Assembly: GCF_023715105.1 (NCBI RefSeq)
Contig: NZ_JAMBNO010000020.1
Location: forward strand, 1 to 64,000
Reading direction: 5' to 3'
Source of the DNA: Hydrogenophaga intermedia
GTDB lineage: Bacteria > Pseudomonadota > Gammaproteobacteria > Burkholderiales > Burkholderiaceae_C
DNA: 64,000 bases
The number at the start of each line of letters is the position of its first letter. Position 1 is the first letter of the stretch. Both the position numbers and the translations under genes were made by a program. The notes beneath the pieces are model-generated. The model saw only the letters and a program-made list of their open reading frames with translations, had not been told where the DNA came from and did not search any database. This document shows, piece after piece, positions 42,464 to 54,058 of the stretch.

Positions 42464-43447
42464 TCATCCCCGGGCCTCGCTCAACAGCGTTCGGCGCACC
42501 ATCCACAAGTTGCTCAGCGCAAACAACGTGTACAACTGCGCCGTGTTCTTGGTCATCCCCCGGTAGCGCACCTTCACGTGCCCGAACTGGCGCTTGATGA
42601 CGCGAAACGGGTGCTCGACCTTGGCGCGGATACTGGCCTTCACATGTTCAAGCTTGTCGAGCACCGCGCCCATCGGGTTGGCCTTGTCCAGGGCTTTGCG
42701 TTTGCCCGGGCGCATGGCCACGTGCCAGGTGGCCTCGATGTGCTGCACCTCCTCGCGCTTGGCCACGCCCTGGTAGCCCGAGTCGGCGAACACGTCCGCT
42801 TCTTCGCCATGCAACAGCGCGCCGGCCTGCGTCACGTCGTTCACATTGGCGGCCGTGCCGATGACTGTGTGCACCAGCCCCGAGTCGGCATCCACCCCGA
42901 TGTGCGCCTTCATGCCGAAGTGCCATTGATTGCCCTTCTTGGTCTGGTGCATCTCGGGGTCGCGCTCGCCGCTGCTGTTCTTGGTCGAGCTGGGCGCTGC
43001 AATCAGCGTGGCGTCCACCACCGTGCCGCTCTTCAGAAGCAGGCCCTTGGCCGTGAGCGTGGCGTTGACCGTGGCCAATATCTGCAGGCTCAGGTTGTGG
43101 GTTTCGAGCAGGTGACGAAAGCGAAGAATGGTGCTCTCGTCGGGCAGGTTGTCTTCGCCCATGTCCAGCCCGGCGAATTCGCGAAACATCGGTGTGTCGT
43201 ACAGCGCTTCTTCCATCGCCGGGTCCGACAGGTTGAACCACTGTTGAAGGAAGTGGATGCGCAGCATGGTCTCAGTGGCAAAGGGTGGGCGTCCGCCCTT
43301 GGCGCCGGGTGCCGGTGCATGCGGCGCAATCAACGCCACCAGCTCCGCCCACGGTACCACCAGGTTCATCTCGTCGAGGAACTCGCGCTTGCGCGTGCGC
43401 TTGGTCTTGCGCTCGAATCCGTTCTCGCCCAGGCTCATTTGCTTCAT
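42464..43447 (-). CDS. IS5-family transposase
   Basis: A 327-residue DDE transposase. The first aspartate lies in VVDATLIAAPSSTKN, the second in DVFADSGYQGVAKRE and the glutamate in KVEHPFRVIKRQFGHVKVRY, as in IS5-group proteins. The N-terminal part has LVVPWAELVALIAPHAP and the helical TMLRIHFLQQWFNLSDPA. Full length and uninterrupted. Confidence 0.93.
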   Translation of the reverse strand: MKQMSLGENGFERKTKRTRKREFLDEMNLVVPWAELVALIAPHAPAPGAKGGRPPFATETMLRIHFLQQWFNLSDPAMEEALYDTPMFREFAGLDMGEDNLPDESTILRFRHLLETHNLSLQILATVNATLTAKGLLLKSGTVVDATLIAAPSSTKNSSGERDPEMHQTKKGNQWHFGMKAHIGVDADSGLVHTVIGTAANVNDVTQAGALLHGEEADVFADSGYQGVAKREEVQHIEATWHVAMRPGKRKALDKANPMGAVLDKLEHVKASIRAKVEHPFRVIKRQFGHVKVRYRGMTKNTAQLYTLFALSNLWMVRRTLLSEARG

Positions 43448-43483
43448 GCCGTCACTGTCTCACATCGGGCCAGCGGCGCCGAG

Positions 43484-43499
43484 GTTGTGCAGACCTTCC
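43484..43499 (-). repeat. IS5 right terminal inverted repeat
   Basis: GTTGTGCAGACCTTCC; reverse complement of the left end. Confidence 0.9.
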
Positions 43500-43539
43500 C
43501 TAGCTCAGGATCGCGGAGATGCGCTGATAGATCACACTT

Positions 43540-44574
43540 TCAAGATGCGCCCCGGTGCTTTCTGAACAGCTTCTCAGGCGCGATGAAAAGATTACCCCGC
43601 GCCCGCGAGAAGGCCACGTAGAGCTTGTTCCGAATGATCGGCTTCGCTTGGGAAAGTTGGCCGCGAGAGAAAAGAGCCCAGCTCGTTGGATTGAGCACCA
43701 CGCAGACGTCCTCGTAGTGATCGAGACCTTTGCAGGCTCCCCAATTGTGGGAATTGCAGCCGTAAAGCCAGTGCTGCTCCAGAAAGAGCTTCACGATCCC
43801 CGGGTTCGCGTAAACACGATCGACGTCAGCTTGAGATTCCAAGACTTCAACACTCACGTTGGTTGAGGCTGCTGAGGCGATCTGAATGCCAAGCGTCTTG
43901 GTGATGTACTCGCAGACCTGAGAAGCGCAACGGTGGCTCTCCGAAAGGGAACTGATGTCGACGTGAAAACCCGCCATTTCGAATCGCTTTCGATAGGCTT
44001 CGTAGTTGTCGTGCAGTGACCGATTCACGTTTCCATCGTGGCTCGTCGCGAACGTGTGCTGATAGAAGTCCCCAACCAAGCGAAAGGTCGCTTTTGTCTT
44101 TGCGAGGGCTAACAAGAAGTTGAAGTCGTGCCCGCCAAAATCTTGGACCTCGTCGACGAACACATCGTCGTAGTAGCGATCGACCCTAGCCCGCAGTTCC
44201 TCCATGTATCCTTTGACGGCTAGTAGCTTGGCCATGCGACAGTGATAGATCCGATCGCCGTGCATGTAGCGCAGCCGACTGGTCAGCGGCATACGACTTG
44301 ATTCCTTGGTGGGGATCGCGAATGAGATGCCGCGGCTGCACATTTCGGAATGAAGAAAGGGCTTGTAGCAGAAGCGGTTGAGGAAGGAAAAGTAGGTGTT
44401 GACCGTGACTGTGGCCGGGTGCCCGTCGAGCCTTTTGGCGATACGGCGACGCAGGTCGTCTTCCGTGTTGGTGGTGTAGGTGATCACTAACGATCGGCGC
44501 GACGGGTCGATCCGGTCGACAATGCTTCGAGTCTTGCCCGAGCCCGCCACCGCGAAGGTCACTGCCTTATCCAC
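43540..44574 (-). CDS. UvrD-like superfamily 1 helicase (GajB-like)
   Basis: A 344-residue SF1 helicase, smaller than typical GajB (about 490). Motif I is AVAGSGKTRS, a variant Walker A. Motif II is DDVFVDEVQDFGG, motif III-like FRLVGDFYQHTFATS, and motif VI KLYVAFSRARGNLFI. The start overlaps the ATPase/TOPRIM gene by 16 bases, which couples them. In Gabija systems and class 2 OLD loci a UvrD-like partner follows the OLD nuclease in this same order. The gene ends 37 bases from the IS5 copy but its motifs are complete. Confidence 0.8.
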   Translation of the reverse strand: MDKAVTFAVAGSGKTRSIVDRIDPSRRSLVITYTTNTEDDLRRRIAKRLDGHPATVTVNTYFSFLNRFCYKPFLHSEMCSRGISFAIPTKESSRMPLTSRLRYMHGDRIYHCRMAKLLAVKGYMEELRARVDRYYDDVFVDEVQDFGGHDFNFLLALAKTKATFRLVGDFYQHTFATSHDGNVNRSLHDNYEAYRKRFEMAGFHVDISSLSESHRCASQVCEYITKTLGIQIASAASTNVSVEVLESQADVDRVYANPGIVKLFLEQHWLYGCNSHNWGACKGLDHYEDVCVVLNPTSWALFSRGQLSQAKPIIRNKLYVAFSRARGNLFIAPEKLFRKHRGAS

Positions 44575-46130
44575 GCGATTGCATCCCGGATGTATTTAGG
44601 TGCGGTGAGCTCGGGTGCACCCTGTTCAAGCAACTCGAACGCCGCGTCGGCCTTGTTGGCGATCATGTAGTCCTGCACGCTCAGAGACTTGCGCGCAGCC
44701 CCGAAAAGCCTCTCGCACAAGGCTTGGTTGTCCTGGTAGACGCACACCTCGAATGTGTTTCGCTTGTCGTCAGCATCTGCGAAGACTCGCGCGTTCTCCA
44801 TTTCAAAATCTGCGTAGTTGTCGACGCAATTCTTCTGCCAGTGTCCGTCGTTGTCGCGCACCACCGCTACTCTGATGCCCAAGAGCCTAGCGAGTTCGAG
44901 GTAGCGCTTGAAGCTTGTGCCGCCAACAGAGATCACGTGGACCCCGTCTTCGGCCAGCGTCGAGCCCTTGGAGTGCTTCTCGTAAAGAGCTTGGATGAGG
45001 ATGAACTCCGCGTCTCCCTCGACGAGGATCACCCTCTTGGAGAGGGCGAACTCCAGCACATGATTGTCAGGCGCCTTCATGAAGAACCTAGCCGTCGCTT
45101 CGCTCAGGTTAGACAACGCGGCGCGCTTTTCTGGGCTCGCACCGAGCAGCATCGCCTTGCGGAGGTCAAGGCGCGAACAAATTAGGCTGCTGTGGGTCGC
45201 GACCACGAGCTGGCGATCCTCGGCCTTCGCGAGCCTTTCTACGAGCTTGCGCATGTGCGCATGGCTCAGATGGTTCTCCGGCTCCTCGAGCAGGAGCAGA
45301 TGGAGCGGGAACGTGCCCTCACCGCCCCGTCGCAGTGCGAAGCTTGTCTTCACGAAGCACTGCCGCCCTTTTCCCCTCACGTCAAGCGGCAGTTTGTCCT
45401 CCAAAATGACTAGGTCGGTCTCGAGGTTCGCCTTAGTGCTCGTGCGGACCGCGAACTGGTATTCCGTGAGCGTCTCGTTGATGGCTTTGAGATGCTCGTT
45501 GCGGAAGTCGTCCTTCGCCTTGCGATACGAGCTCTCTAGCTTGTTCCTAGCTTTCACATCCGCGCTCACAGAAAAGAGCTGTTGTGTGTAAGCGCGGGTA
45601 GCCTGCTCGCTGTCAATCCGGGAACTGTCCAACAAAAGGTGCCGGACGTGCTTCCTGAATGCGATCTGTGAGTCCTCGGCGAAGGTGGCGAACCTCGGTG
45701 CGTAGTACTCAAACGGAAAAGGGGCGTCGGGATCGCGGAGATGTTCCGTCACTTCGGCCTCGATCTCCCGGGGCACGGCGCATTCCAATTTGATGCCGTC
45801 GCACATCTGGCCGTCGACGTTGTTCCTCCCGCACAGAAGCGGCTCATCGCAATCGGTGAGGAAAATTTCCACCAGCACGCGAGGCAAATCTACGACTAGA
45901 CGGCGGCTTGCCAGAAAACGGTTGACCGAGTCGAGGTTCAATAAGCTCTCAACGCCCAACGCCTCGATCTTTGATCTGCTCGCGCTTAAAGCAAGATCGA
46001 TGGCGAGGAGCACACTGCTCTTTCCGGCTTCGTTATCGCCGAGGAGCACGTTCAGTCCTGGATTCAATGGCAGGTCCAACCTCTCGAACCGCTTGAAATT
46101 GCGCAGGACGACTTTCCTGATTGCCGGCAT
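44559..46130 (-). CDS. OLD-family ATPase-TOPRIM nuclease (GajA-like)
   Basis: A 523-residue protein. The N-terminal ABC-type ATPase has Walker A LLGDNEAGKSSVLLAI (about residue 30), Walker B HLLLLEEPENHLSHAH and the switch histidine VVATHSSLICSR. The TOPRIM nuclease domain begins KRVILVEGDAEFILIQAL, with the aspartates of VAVVRDNDGHWQ following. GGAGG five bases before ATG 46130 is a strong ribosome binding site. Together with the overlapping helicase gene it fits class 2 OLD/Gabija systems, which cut or sense phage DNA when nucleotide pools fall. Confidence 0.85.
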   Translation of the reverse strand: MPAIRKVVLRNFKRFERLDLPLNPGLNVLLGDNEAGKSSVLLAIDLALSASRSKIEALGVESLLNLDSVNRFLASRRLVVDLPRVLVEIFLTDCDEPLLCGRNNVDGQMCDGIKLECAVPREIEAEVTEHLRDPDAPFPFEYYAPRFATFAEDSQIAFRKHVRHLLLDSSRIDSEQATRAYTQQLFSVSADVKARNKLESSYRKAKDDFRNEHLKAINETLTEYQFAVRTSTKANLETDLVILEDKLPLDVRGKGRQCFVKTSFALRRGGEGTFPLHLLLLEEPENHLSHAHMRKLVERLAKAEDRQLVVATHSSLICSRLDLRKAMLLGASPEKRAALSNLSEATARFFMKAPDNHVLEFALSKRVILVEGDAEFILIQALYEKHSKGSTLAEDGVHVISVGGTSFKRYLELARLLGIRVAVVRDNDGHWQKNCVDNYADFEMENARVFADADDKRNTFEVCVYQDNQALCERLFGAARKSLSVQDYMIANKADAAFELLEQGAPELTAPKYIRDAIAWIRQ

Positions 46131-46160
46131 CGACGCCTCCTCTTGCTTTCAATTACCTTC

Positions 46161-47657
46161 TTATGCCGGGTTGCCGGACTCCCCGTCGGGGCGCGCCGTA
46201 CTGGCCTCAGCGTCGACCGCGGGCACGCCTTGCTCCCCTGGTTGCGAGATGAGTCGGTGAATAGCGCGCAGCTTATCAAGCAGTTCGTCGAACGTGATCA
46301 CAACCACATCCTTCGTGGCGTTTCGGAACAGGTCGAGCGACCGGCGCTTGTCCTGTGTGTCGGGATCGCGGCCAGCGATCACCATGCAGTGCACATGGCC
46401 GACGTGCGTCTCGTCCGTCTCAACAAGACCACGAGCACGCGCGTGAAAGTTCATCGTGAGCTCGGAGCGCTGTGCAAGGACCTGCGAAATGGCGGCGCAA
46501 AGCTCCGCATGAGCGGCGTAGACGCTCCCGCGGAACGGACGTGTTTGCAGGAGCCGCGTGCGTGTAGTCTTGATCTCGACGAGCGCCAGGCCGCCCGTTA
46601 GTCGCTGGCGATACAGAAAGTCCGCGATGTTTTCGCCCCGACCATCCCAGGTCACACCGCCAACGTGCGCCTGTGCCCCGACGAGGAGCACTGGATAGGG
46701 AAAAGCCATCCCGAGGACGAATGGATGCTCCTCGAAGAAGCGTTGCCACACAGGCTCGTCTGGGTTCCGCCGCAATGTGGCTTCCAACCGATCGATGATG
46801 TCCGCAAGGGTGACTCGCTCGATCTCAGCGCGCAACTCCAGCAGCGCTCGCGGGTTTTCCCGCGCGATTTGCGACGCGTCGTGCAGTACGAGGTCCGTGG
46901 CTGCACTTCGGTCGCTTTGGCTTCTCGTGGGCTCCCGTGAGCTCAGTCGGACGAGTTCGTAGATCTCACCAGGCTGCGGCTGACGATCCTGTCTCGGGAA
47001 GCGCTCCGCGTCTACGGCGTGAACGATCTCGTTGTGGGCGAGGCGCTGTCGCTCTTGCAGCGCTCGGCGCTGGGAGCGCCGGCCGATCTGGTCCAGTGCT
47101 TTGCGGGCGCGTTCAAACCGGTCCCGGCCCAGGGTGAACGTGTTTCCCGAGAGCGAGGCAGCGTCACCGTCCACGAGCAGGAGCTCGGTGGCGTTGGTCG
47201 CCCGCTCAATTGCCTCGAGGATTAGGCGGTGCTCGTAGCGTAGTCCAAGCCCTCTACGCGCGTGGCGGGAGAAGCCGACTGGGAGCGCCTGCAAAAGCTC
47301 GTCGAACTCGTAGATGTCATGGGGCACCGGCCATTCGCCGGGAATGCGGATGCGCTGAATTTGCCGATACTTTGGGCCGAGGAAGTCCCGGCGGTAGGAC
47401 GCGGCGACCACCGGCGCCATGATCATCTCGTCGGGCGCGACGTGCGCGAGCAACACTTGCTGGTCAGCGCGCCGGCCGGTGTCGTCCGCAACCTCGCCGT
47501 GAGCGTAGATCTCGGCCCGCTCCTCCCCTTCGACCTCAATTACATTCAGGCTAACGGCGCATTCCTGGTCCGATTCAGGGCGCTCCGGCCCTTCGCCCGC
47601 GTCGTCTGACTGGGCGTCGATCTCGTCGTCTTCGTCCCTCTCTGGCGCTGTCGCCAT
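46161..47657 (-). CDS. Shedu-like (DUF4263) nuclease protein
   Basis: A 498-residue protein. The N-terminal 60 residues are acidic and low-complexity. A middle domain of about 100-250 is unassigned. The C-terminal part has the Shedu pattern: WQRFFEEHPFVLGMAFPYPV, GENIADFLYRQRLTGGLALV with the following EIK, and AHAELCAAISQVLAQRSELT, which fits a PD-(D/E)xK nuclease core. ATG 47657 follows AAAAAGGGGGG. The OLD gene starts 30 bases downstream, so the three genes form one operon. Shedu is normally a single-gene system, which makes this pairing notable. Confidence 0.75.
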   Translation of the reverse strand: MATAPERDEDDEIDAQSDDAGEGPERPESDQECAVSLNVIEVEGEERAEIYAHGEVADDTGRRADQQVLLAHVAPDEMIMAPVVAASYRRDFLGPKYRQIQRIRIPGEWPVPHDIYEFDELLQALPVGFSRHARRGLGLRYEHRLILEAIERATNATELLLVDGDAASLSGNTFTLGRDRFERARKALDQIGRRSQRRALQERQRLAHNEIVHAVDAERFPRQDRQPQPGEIYELVRLSSREPTRSQSDRSAATDLVLHDASQIARENPRALLELRAEIERVTLADIIDRLEATLRRNPDEPVWQRFFEEHPFVLGMAFPYPVLLVGAQAHVGGVTWDGRGENIADFLYRQRLTGGLALVEIKTTRTRLLQTRPFRGSVYAAHAELCAAISQVLAQRSELTMNFHARARGLVETDETHVGHVHCMVIAGRDPDTQDKRRSLDLFRNATKDVVVITFDELLDKLRAIHRLISQPGEQGVPAVDAEASTARPDGESGNPA

Positions 47658-48173
47658 GCTGCCCCCCTTTTTGGTTATTGCCCCTGTTCGGGTGCCGCGT
47701 GTTCCAGTTCAACGCGCTAGCTTGGTAGTGGTATTGCACGCATATCGCAGGACCTAACTATGACTTAGTCCCGAAGAGCGCCGATCCCTTGCGGTTCGAT
47801 CTGACCACCAACGCGGCGCTCGCCTCAGTCGCCCACCAAGATGGCCGCAGCCTGGCGAACATAGGAGTGGCTCGTTCGCAAACATTGTAAGGAGGGTCGC
47901 CCGGCTGGCCCCTCACAGATTTGGCGCCGTTAGCGCCCGCAACGCGGGCGTGCACCCGGCCTGCGAAGGAGCCGCGCAAGATCGTCGGCGAGAAGAACTG
48001 AGTCAGCGCAACAAAGAACCATGCGTTCAGCCAGAAGCCTGCTTCTGGCCGATTGCGGCAGTCTAGCTATGACCTCGCCTTCTGCAAGCAGTCGACCGAC
48101 ATTGCGGAGTTCTGAACGTCCGCAACGTGGCCCAGAACGAACGTTCGGCGCACAAACCCAGCCGACAGCTCCC
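47658..48173. other. Gene-free stretch before repeat copy B
   Basis: About 515 bases with no supported gene. It has several small stem-like elements such as GCCCGCAACGCGGGC near 47936-47950. It probably contains the promoter of the Shedu-led operon. Confidence 0.4.
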
Positions 48174-48352
48174 GCTGCATAGACGACCTTGACTCTGTCG
48201 TCCTAGGCGCGGTGGGAAGGATGCAGCCAAAACCAATGGCCAGCGCCAGTTGGCGAAAACTTTGGCGCGGAATAGGGCAGTCGCAACAACTAGCGACCTT
48301 CAGTCGCAGCACTTTGGCGCCAGTTCCGTTTAATGTGGCGCCCTACGTGAGC
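48174..48352 (+). repeat. 179-bp direct repeat, copy B
   Basis: This matches copy A (19649-19827) base for base in length with about 15 substitutions. It ends in the loop sequence GTGAGC, after which copy A continues with the right hairpin arm, whereas here the sequence runs into the 3' end of gyrB eight bases later. Confidence 0.85.
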
Positions 48353-48359
48353 AGCGCTC

Positions 48360-50993
<2,634 letters not shown>

Positions 50994-51024
50994 CGGGCTT
51001 CGGGGCAAGCTGGTGGGTCGTGGG

Positions 51025-52131
51025 TCAGATGCGCATCGGCATCACGACGTATTTGAAGGCGTTGTCGTCGGGGTTGGTGACGAGCGCGGAGCTGTTGCCG
51101 TCGGCCAGCTCCACACGCACCATGTCCTGCCCCATGTTCTGCAGGGCATCGATGAGGTAGGTCACGTTGAAGCCGATCTCGATGGTGTCGCCGCCGTAGT
51201 CGATGTCGAGTTCGTCGACGGCCTCTTCCTGCTCGGCGTTGCTGGAGGCCACGCGCAGGGTGCCGGGCTCCACGTTCAGGCGCACGCCCTTGAACTTCTC
51301 GCTCGTCATGATGGCGGTGCGCTGCAGGCTGGCCAGCAGCGGCGCGCGGCCCAGGGTGACGATGTTCTTGTGGTTCTTCGGGATCACGCGGTTGTAGTCG
51401 GGGAACTTGCCCTCGACCAGCTTGGTGACGAACTCCATGCCGTCGAAGCTGAACTTGGCCTGGTTTGCCGCGAACTGCATCTCGATCGCGCCTTCCTTGT
51501 CGGAGAGCAGGCGCTGCATCTCCAGTACCGTCTTGCGCGGCAGGATCACCTCTTGTTTCGGCACTTCCACGTCCAGCGTGGCGGAGGCGAAGGCCAGGCG
51601 GTGGCCGTCGGTGGCCACCAGGCTGAGTTGCTTGCCCTCGGCCACGAACAGGATGCCGTTCAAGTAGTAGCGAATGTCGTGCACCGCCATCGCGAACGAC
51701 ACCTGGCCGAGCAGGCTCTTGAGCGTCTTCTGCGGCACGCTGAACGCGGGGCCGAAGCTCGCGGCCTCCTGCACCAGGGGAAAGTCTTCCGCCGGCAGGC
51801 TTTGCAGCGTGAAGCGGCTCTTGCCGCCTTTGAGGACGAGTTTGCCGGCCGTGTGCTCCAGGCTCACGGTCTGGTCGCCCGGCATGGTGCGCAGGATGTC
51901 GATGAGCTTGCGCGCGCCCAGCGTGGTGGCGAAGGCGCCGCTGTCACCGCCCAGGTCGGCCGTGGTGCGGATCTGGATCTCCAGATCGCTCGTGGTGAGC
52001 TGCAGCTGCGGGCCGGTTTTGCGGATCAGCACGTTGGCCAGGATCGGCAGCGTGTGGCGCCGCTCCACGATGCCGGCGACCGCCTGCAGCGCGGCCAACA
52101 CCTTGTCCTGGGAGGATTTGAAAACGATCAT
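51025..52131 (-). CDS. dnaN: DNA polymerase III beta subunit (sliding clamp)
   Basis: A 368-residue clamp with the three DnaN domains. It begins MIVFKSSQDKVLAALQAVAG and contains RHTLPILANVLIR, DYRRVIP-type DYNRVIPKNHKN and the C-terminal VMPMRI, the standard end of beta clamps. It encircles DNA and tethers polymerase III and repair proteins. It lies between dnaA and gyrB in the usual order. Confidence 0.97.
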   Translation of the reverse strand: MIVFKSSQDKVLAALQAVAGIVERRHTLPILANVLIRKTGPQLQLTTSDLEIQIRTTADLGGDSGAFATTLGARKLIDILRTMPGDQTVSLEHTAGKLVLKGGKSRFTLQSLPAEDFPLVQEAASFGPAFSVPQKTLKSLLGQVSFAMAVHDIRYYLNGILFVAEGKQLSLVATDGHRLAFASATLDVEVPKQEVILPRKTVLEMQRLLSDKEGAIEMQFAANQAKFSFDGMEFVTKLVEGKFPDYNRVIPKNHKNIVTLGRAPLLASLQRTAIMTSEKFKGVRLNVEPGTLRVASSNAEQEEAVDELDIDYGGDTIEIGFNVTYLIDALQNMGQDMVRVELADGNSSALVTNPDDNAFKYVVMPMRI

Positions 52132-52243
52132 CGGCGGCTCTTTCGTTATGGGCGGGTGCCTGGCGCACCCGGGGCGGCTGGAACCGCCGTATTTTCACTC
52201 TTTTGAACAGTGTTTTCCGCTGGTTTCGGGGCCCACGCCGGCC
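52132..52243. other. dnaA-dnaN intergenic region with GC-rich stems
   Basis: The 112-base gap contains two short stems: GGGTGC/GCGCACCC and GGCGG/CCGCC. No T-run follows on the minus strand, so a terminator is not clear. It may modulate read-through from dnaA to dnaN. Confidence 0.4.
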
Positions 52244-53671
52244 TCAGCCCTTCAGGGTTTGCTCCAGCACGTGCAGTTGCTGGTTGAGTTCGGTGTTCTG
52301 CTGGCGCTCACCGGCAATCTTGCGCACCGCGTGCAGCACCGTGGTGTGGTCGCGCCCGCCGAACAGCTCGCCGATCTCGGGCAGGCTTTTCTGGGTGAGC
52401 TCCTTGGCCAGAAACATGGCGATCTGCCGCGGCCGCGCGATGCTGGCCGGCCGCTTCTTCGAATACATGTCGGCGACCTTGATCTTGTAGAAATCGGCCA
52501 CCGTCTTCTGGATGTTCTCCACCCCGATCTGCCGGTTCTGGATCGACAGCAGGTCTTTCAGCGCCTCGCGCGCGAGCTGGATCGAGATGTCCTTGAGGTT
52601 GAAGCGGCTGTAGGCGAGGATCTTGCGCAGTGCGCCCTCGAGCTCGCGCACGTTGGAGCGCACGTTCTTGGCGACGAAGAAGGCCACCTCCTCGGGCATC
52701 ACGGCGCCCTCGGCCGCGGCCTTGTTGATCAGGATGGCCACGCGCATCTCCAGCTCGGGCGGCTCGATCGCCACCGTCAGGCCGGAGCCGAAGCGCGAGA
52801 CCAGCCGGTCGGAGATATCCGCCAGGCCCTTGGGGTAGGTGTCGCTGGTGAGCACGATGTGGCTCTTCTTGGCCAGCAGCGCCTCGAAGGCGTTGAAGAA
52901 CTCTTCCTGGGTCTTTTCCTTGCCGGCGAAGAACTGGACGTCGTCGATCAGCAGCAGATCGAGCGAGTGGTAGCGCGCCTTGAACTCGTCGAAGGTCTTG
53001 CGCTGGTAGGACTTGACCACATCCGAGACGAACTGCTCGGCGTGGATGTAGAGAACTCGCGAGCCAGGGCGCTCGGCCAGCAGGTGGTTGCCGATCGCGT
53101 GCACCAGGTGGGTCTTGCCCAGGCCCACCCCGCCGTAGATGAACAGCGGGTTGTAGAGCTGGCCCAGGCTCCCGGCCACGTGCATGGCGGCGGCGCGCGC
53201 CATCCGGTTGGCCGAACCTTCCACCAGGCTGGCGAAGGTGAGCGCGGGGTTCAGGCGCGTCTTGGGCACGGCCGTGCCCGCGGGCTCGGCGTGCGCCACC
53301 TCGGGCAGCTCGCCCAGCGCCTGATCGGTCACGGGATCGAACACCGGGCGGTTGGCGGGCGTAGTTCGAACGGGAGCTTCGCGCGGAGCAAGCGCCAACT
53401 CCAGTGCAACGGGACGACCCTGTATGGCCTCCAGCACCGCGCCGATGCGCGCCGCATACTGGGCGCGGATCCAGTCGAGCTTGAAGCGGTTGGCCACGGC
53501 CAGCACCACCCGGGAGCCGTCGGCCGTGACGCTGGCGGTCAAGGGGCGGATCCAGGTGTTGAACTGCTGCTCGGGGATTTCCTGCGCCAGTCGATCGATG
53601 CACGCCGACCAGAGCGAACGCTCGGCGTGATCGTCGCGCAGCGCGGCGGACGGGGTGATTCCCTCGGACAT
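52244..53671 (-). CDS. dnaA: Chromosomal replication initiator DnaA
   Basis: A 475-residue AAA+ initiator. Domain I begins near residue 18 ([20 protein letters not shown]). The ATPase has Walker [21 protein letters not shown] and Walker [12 protein letters not shown]. The C-terminal helix-turn-helix ends with [17 protein letters not shown], the box-recognition motif. ATG 53671 is the family start; the longer frame is not conserved. It binds the boxes upstream of its own gene and melts oriC. Confidence 0.97.
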   Translation of the reverse strand: MSEGITPSAALRDDHAERSLWSACIDRLAQEIPEQQFNTWIRPLTASVTADGSRVVLAVANRFKLDWIRAQYAARIGAVLEAIQGRPVALELALAPREAPVRTTPANRPVFDPVTDQALGELPEVAHAEPAGTAVPKTRLNPALTFASLVEGSANRMARAAAMHVAGSLGQLYNPLFIYGGVGLGKTHLVHAIGNHLLAERPGSRVLYIHAEQFVSDVVKSYQRKTFDEFKARYHSLDLLLIDDVQFFAGKEKTQEEFFNAFEALLAKKSHIVLTSDTYPKGLADISDRLVSRFGSGLTVAIEPPELEMRVAILINKAAAEGAVMPEEVAFFVAKNVRSNVRELEGALRKILAYSRFNLKDISIQLAREALKDLLSIQNRQIGVENIQKTVADFYKIKVADMYSKKRPASIARPRQIAMFLAKELTQKSLPEIGELFGGRDHTTVLHAVRKIAGERQQNTELNQQLHVLEQTLKG

Positions 53672-53901
53672 GAAACGCAAGCGGGAGCTGTTTATCGTTG
53701 TGGACAAGGGCTGTCGCCCAGGGCGCGCATTGTAGGCACGGCGCGAAGTTATCCACAAGCGCGTCGACCACCGTTCGTCCTTCGTGCGGTCCGGGCGCGG
53801 GCCCGCCTGGGGTGGTCTCGGGGTTGCCCGCAATGCAGCTTGCCGGCCGGGCGTGTTTCTGGCGATAATTGCGGGTTTCCCCGATTCCGGACAGGTCCAC
53901 C
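53672..53901. other. dnaA-rpmH intergenic region, oriC candidate
   Basis: The 230 bases between divergent dnaA and rpmH hold TTATCCACA (53749-53757) and, on the other strand, TTGTCCACA (53699-53707), both perfect or near-perfect DnaA boxes. Gene order around it matches a betaproteobacterial origin. An AT-rich unwinding element is not obvious, so the active origin could extend beyond this interval. Confidence 0.6.
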
Positions 53902-54036
53902 ATGAAACGCACTTATCAACCCTCCAAGATCCGCCGCGCCCGCACCCATGGCTTTCTCGTGCGCATGAAGACGCGCGGTGGCCGCGCGGTCATCAATGCC
54001 CGCCGCGCCAAGGGTCGCAAGCGCCTGTCGGTCTGA
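53902..54036 (+). CDS. rpmH: 50S ribosomal protein L34
   Basis: A 44-residue basic protein, [19 protein letters not shown], ending [11 protein letters not shown], the complete and highly conserved L34 sequence. It begins the rpmH-rnpA-yidD-yidC-mnmE block and is divergent from dnaA. Confidence 0.97.
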   Translation: MKRTYQPSKIRRARTHGFLVRMKTRGGRAVINARRAKGRKRLSV

Positions 54037-54058
54037 GTTCGCTGGCCGCCGCGCGCCG

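Larger units (their letters stand above)
42324..43503 (-). mobile_element. Complete IS5-family insertion sequence (1172 bp, target duplication CTAG)
   Basis: Terminal inverted repeats GGAAGGTCTGCACAAC (42328-42343) and GTTGTGCAGACCTTCC (43484-43499) are perfect over 16 bases. They are flanked by CTAG at 42324-42327 and 43500-43503, a 4-bp target duplication of the YTAR type typical of IS5-group insertions. The single transposase gene is intact, so the copy may be active and fairly recent. Confidence 0.92.

Noticed and set aside
43540-44574. Truncation of the helicase gene by the IS5 element
   Set aside because: The IS lies 37 bases beyond the stop codon and motif VI (VAFSRARGNLFI) is intact, so the gene appears complete although short.
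47758-48312. Minus-strand frames between the Shedu-like gene and gyrB
   Set aside because: They run through repeat copy B and show no conserved family pattern or start signals.
52308-53912. Long alternative frame over dnaA
   Set aside because: Same strand, different frame from dnaA, arginine-rich translation; a shadow of a high-GC gene.
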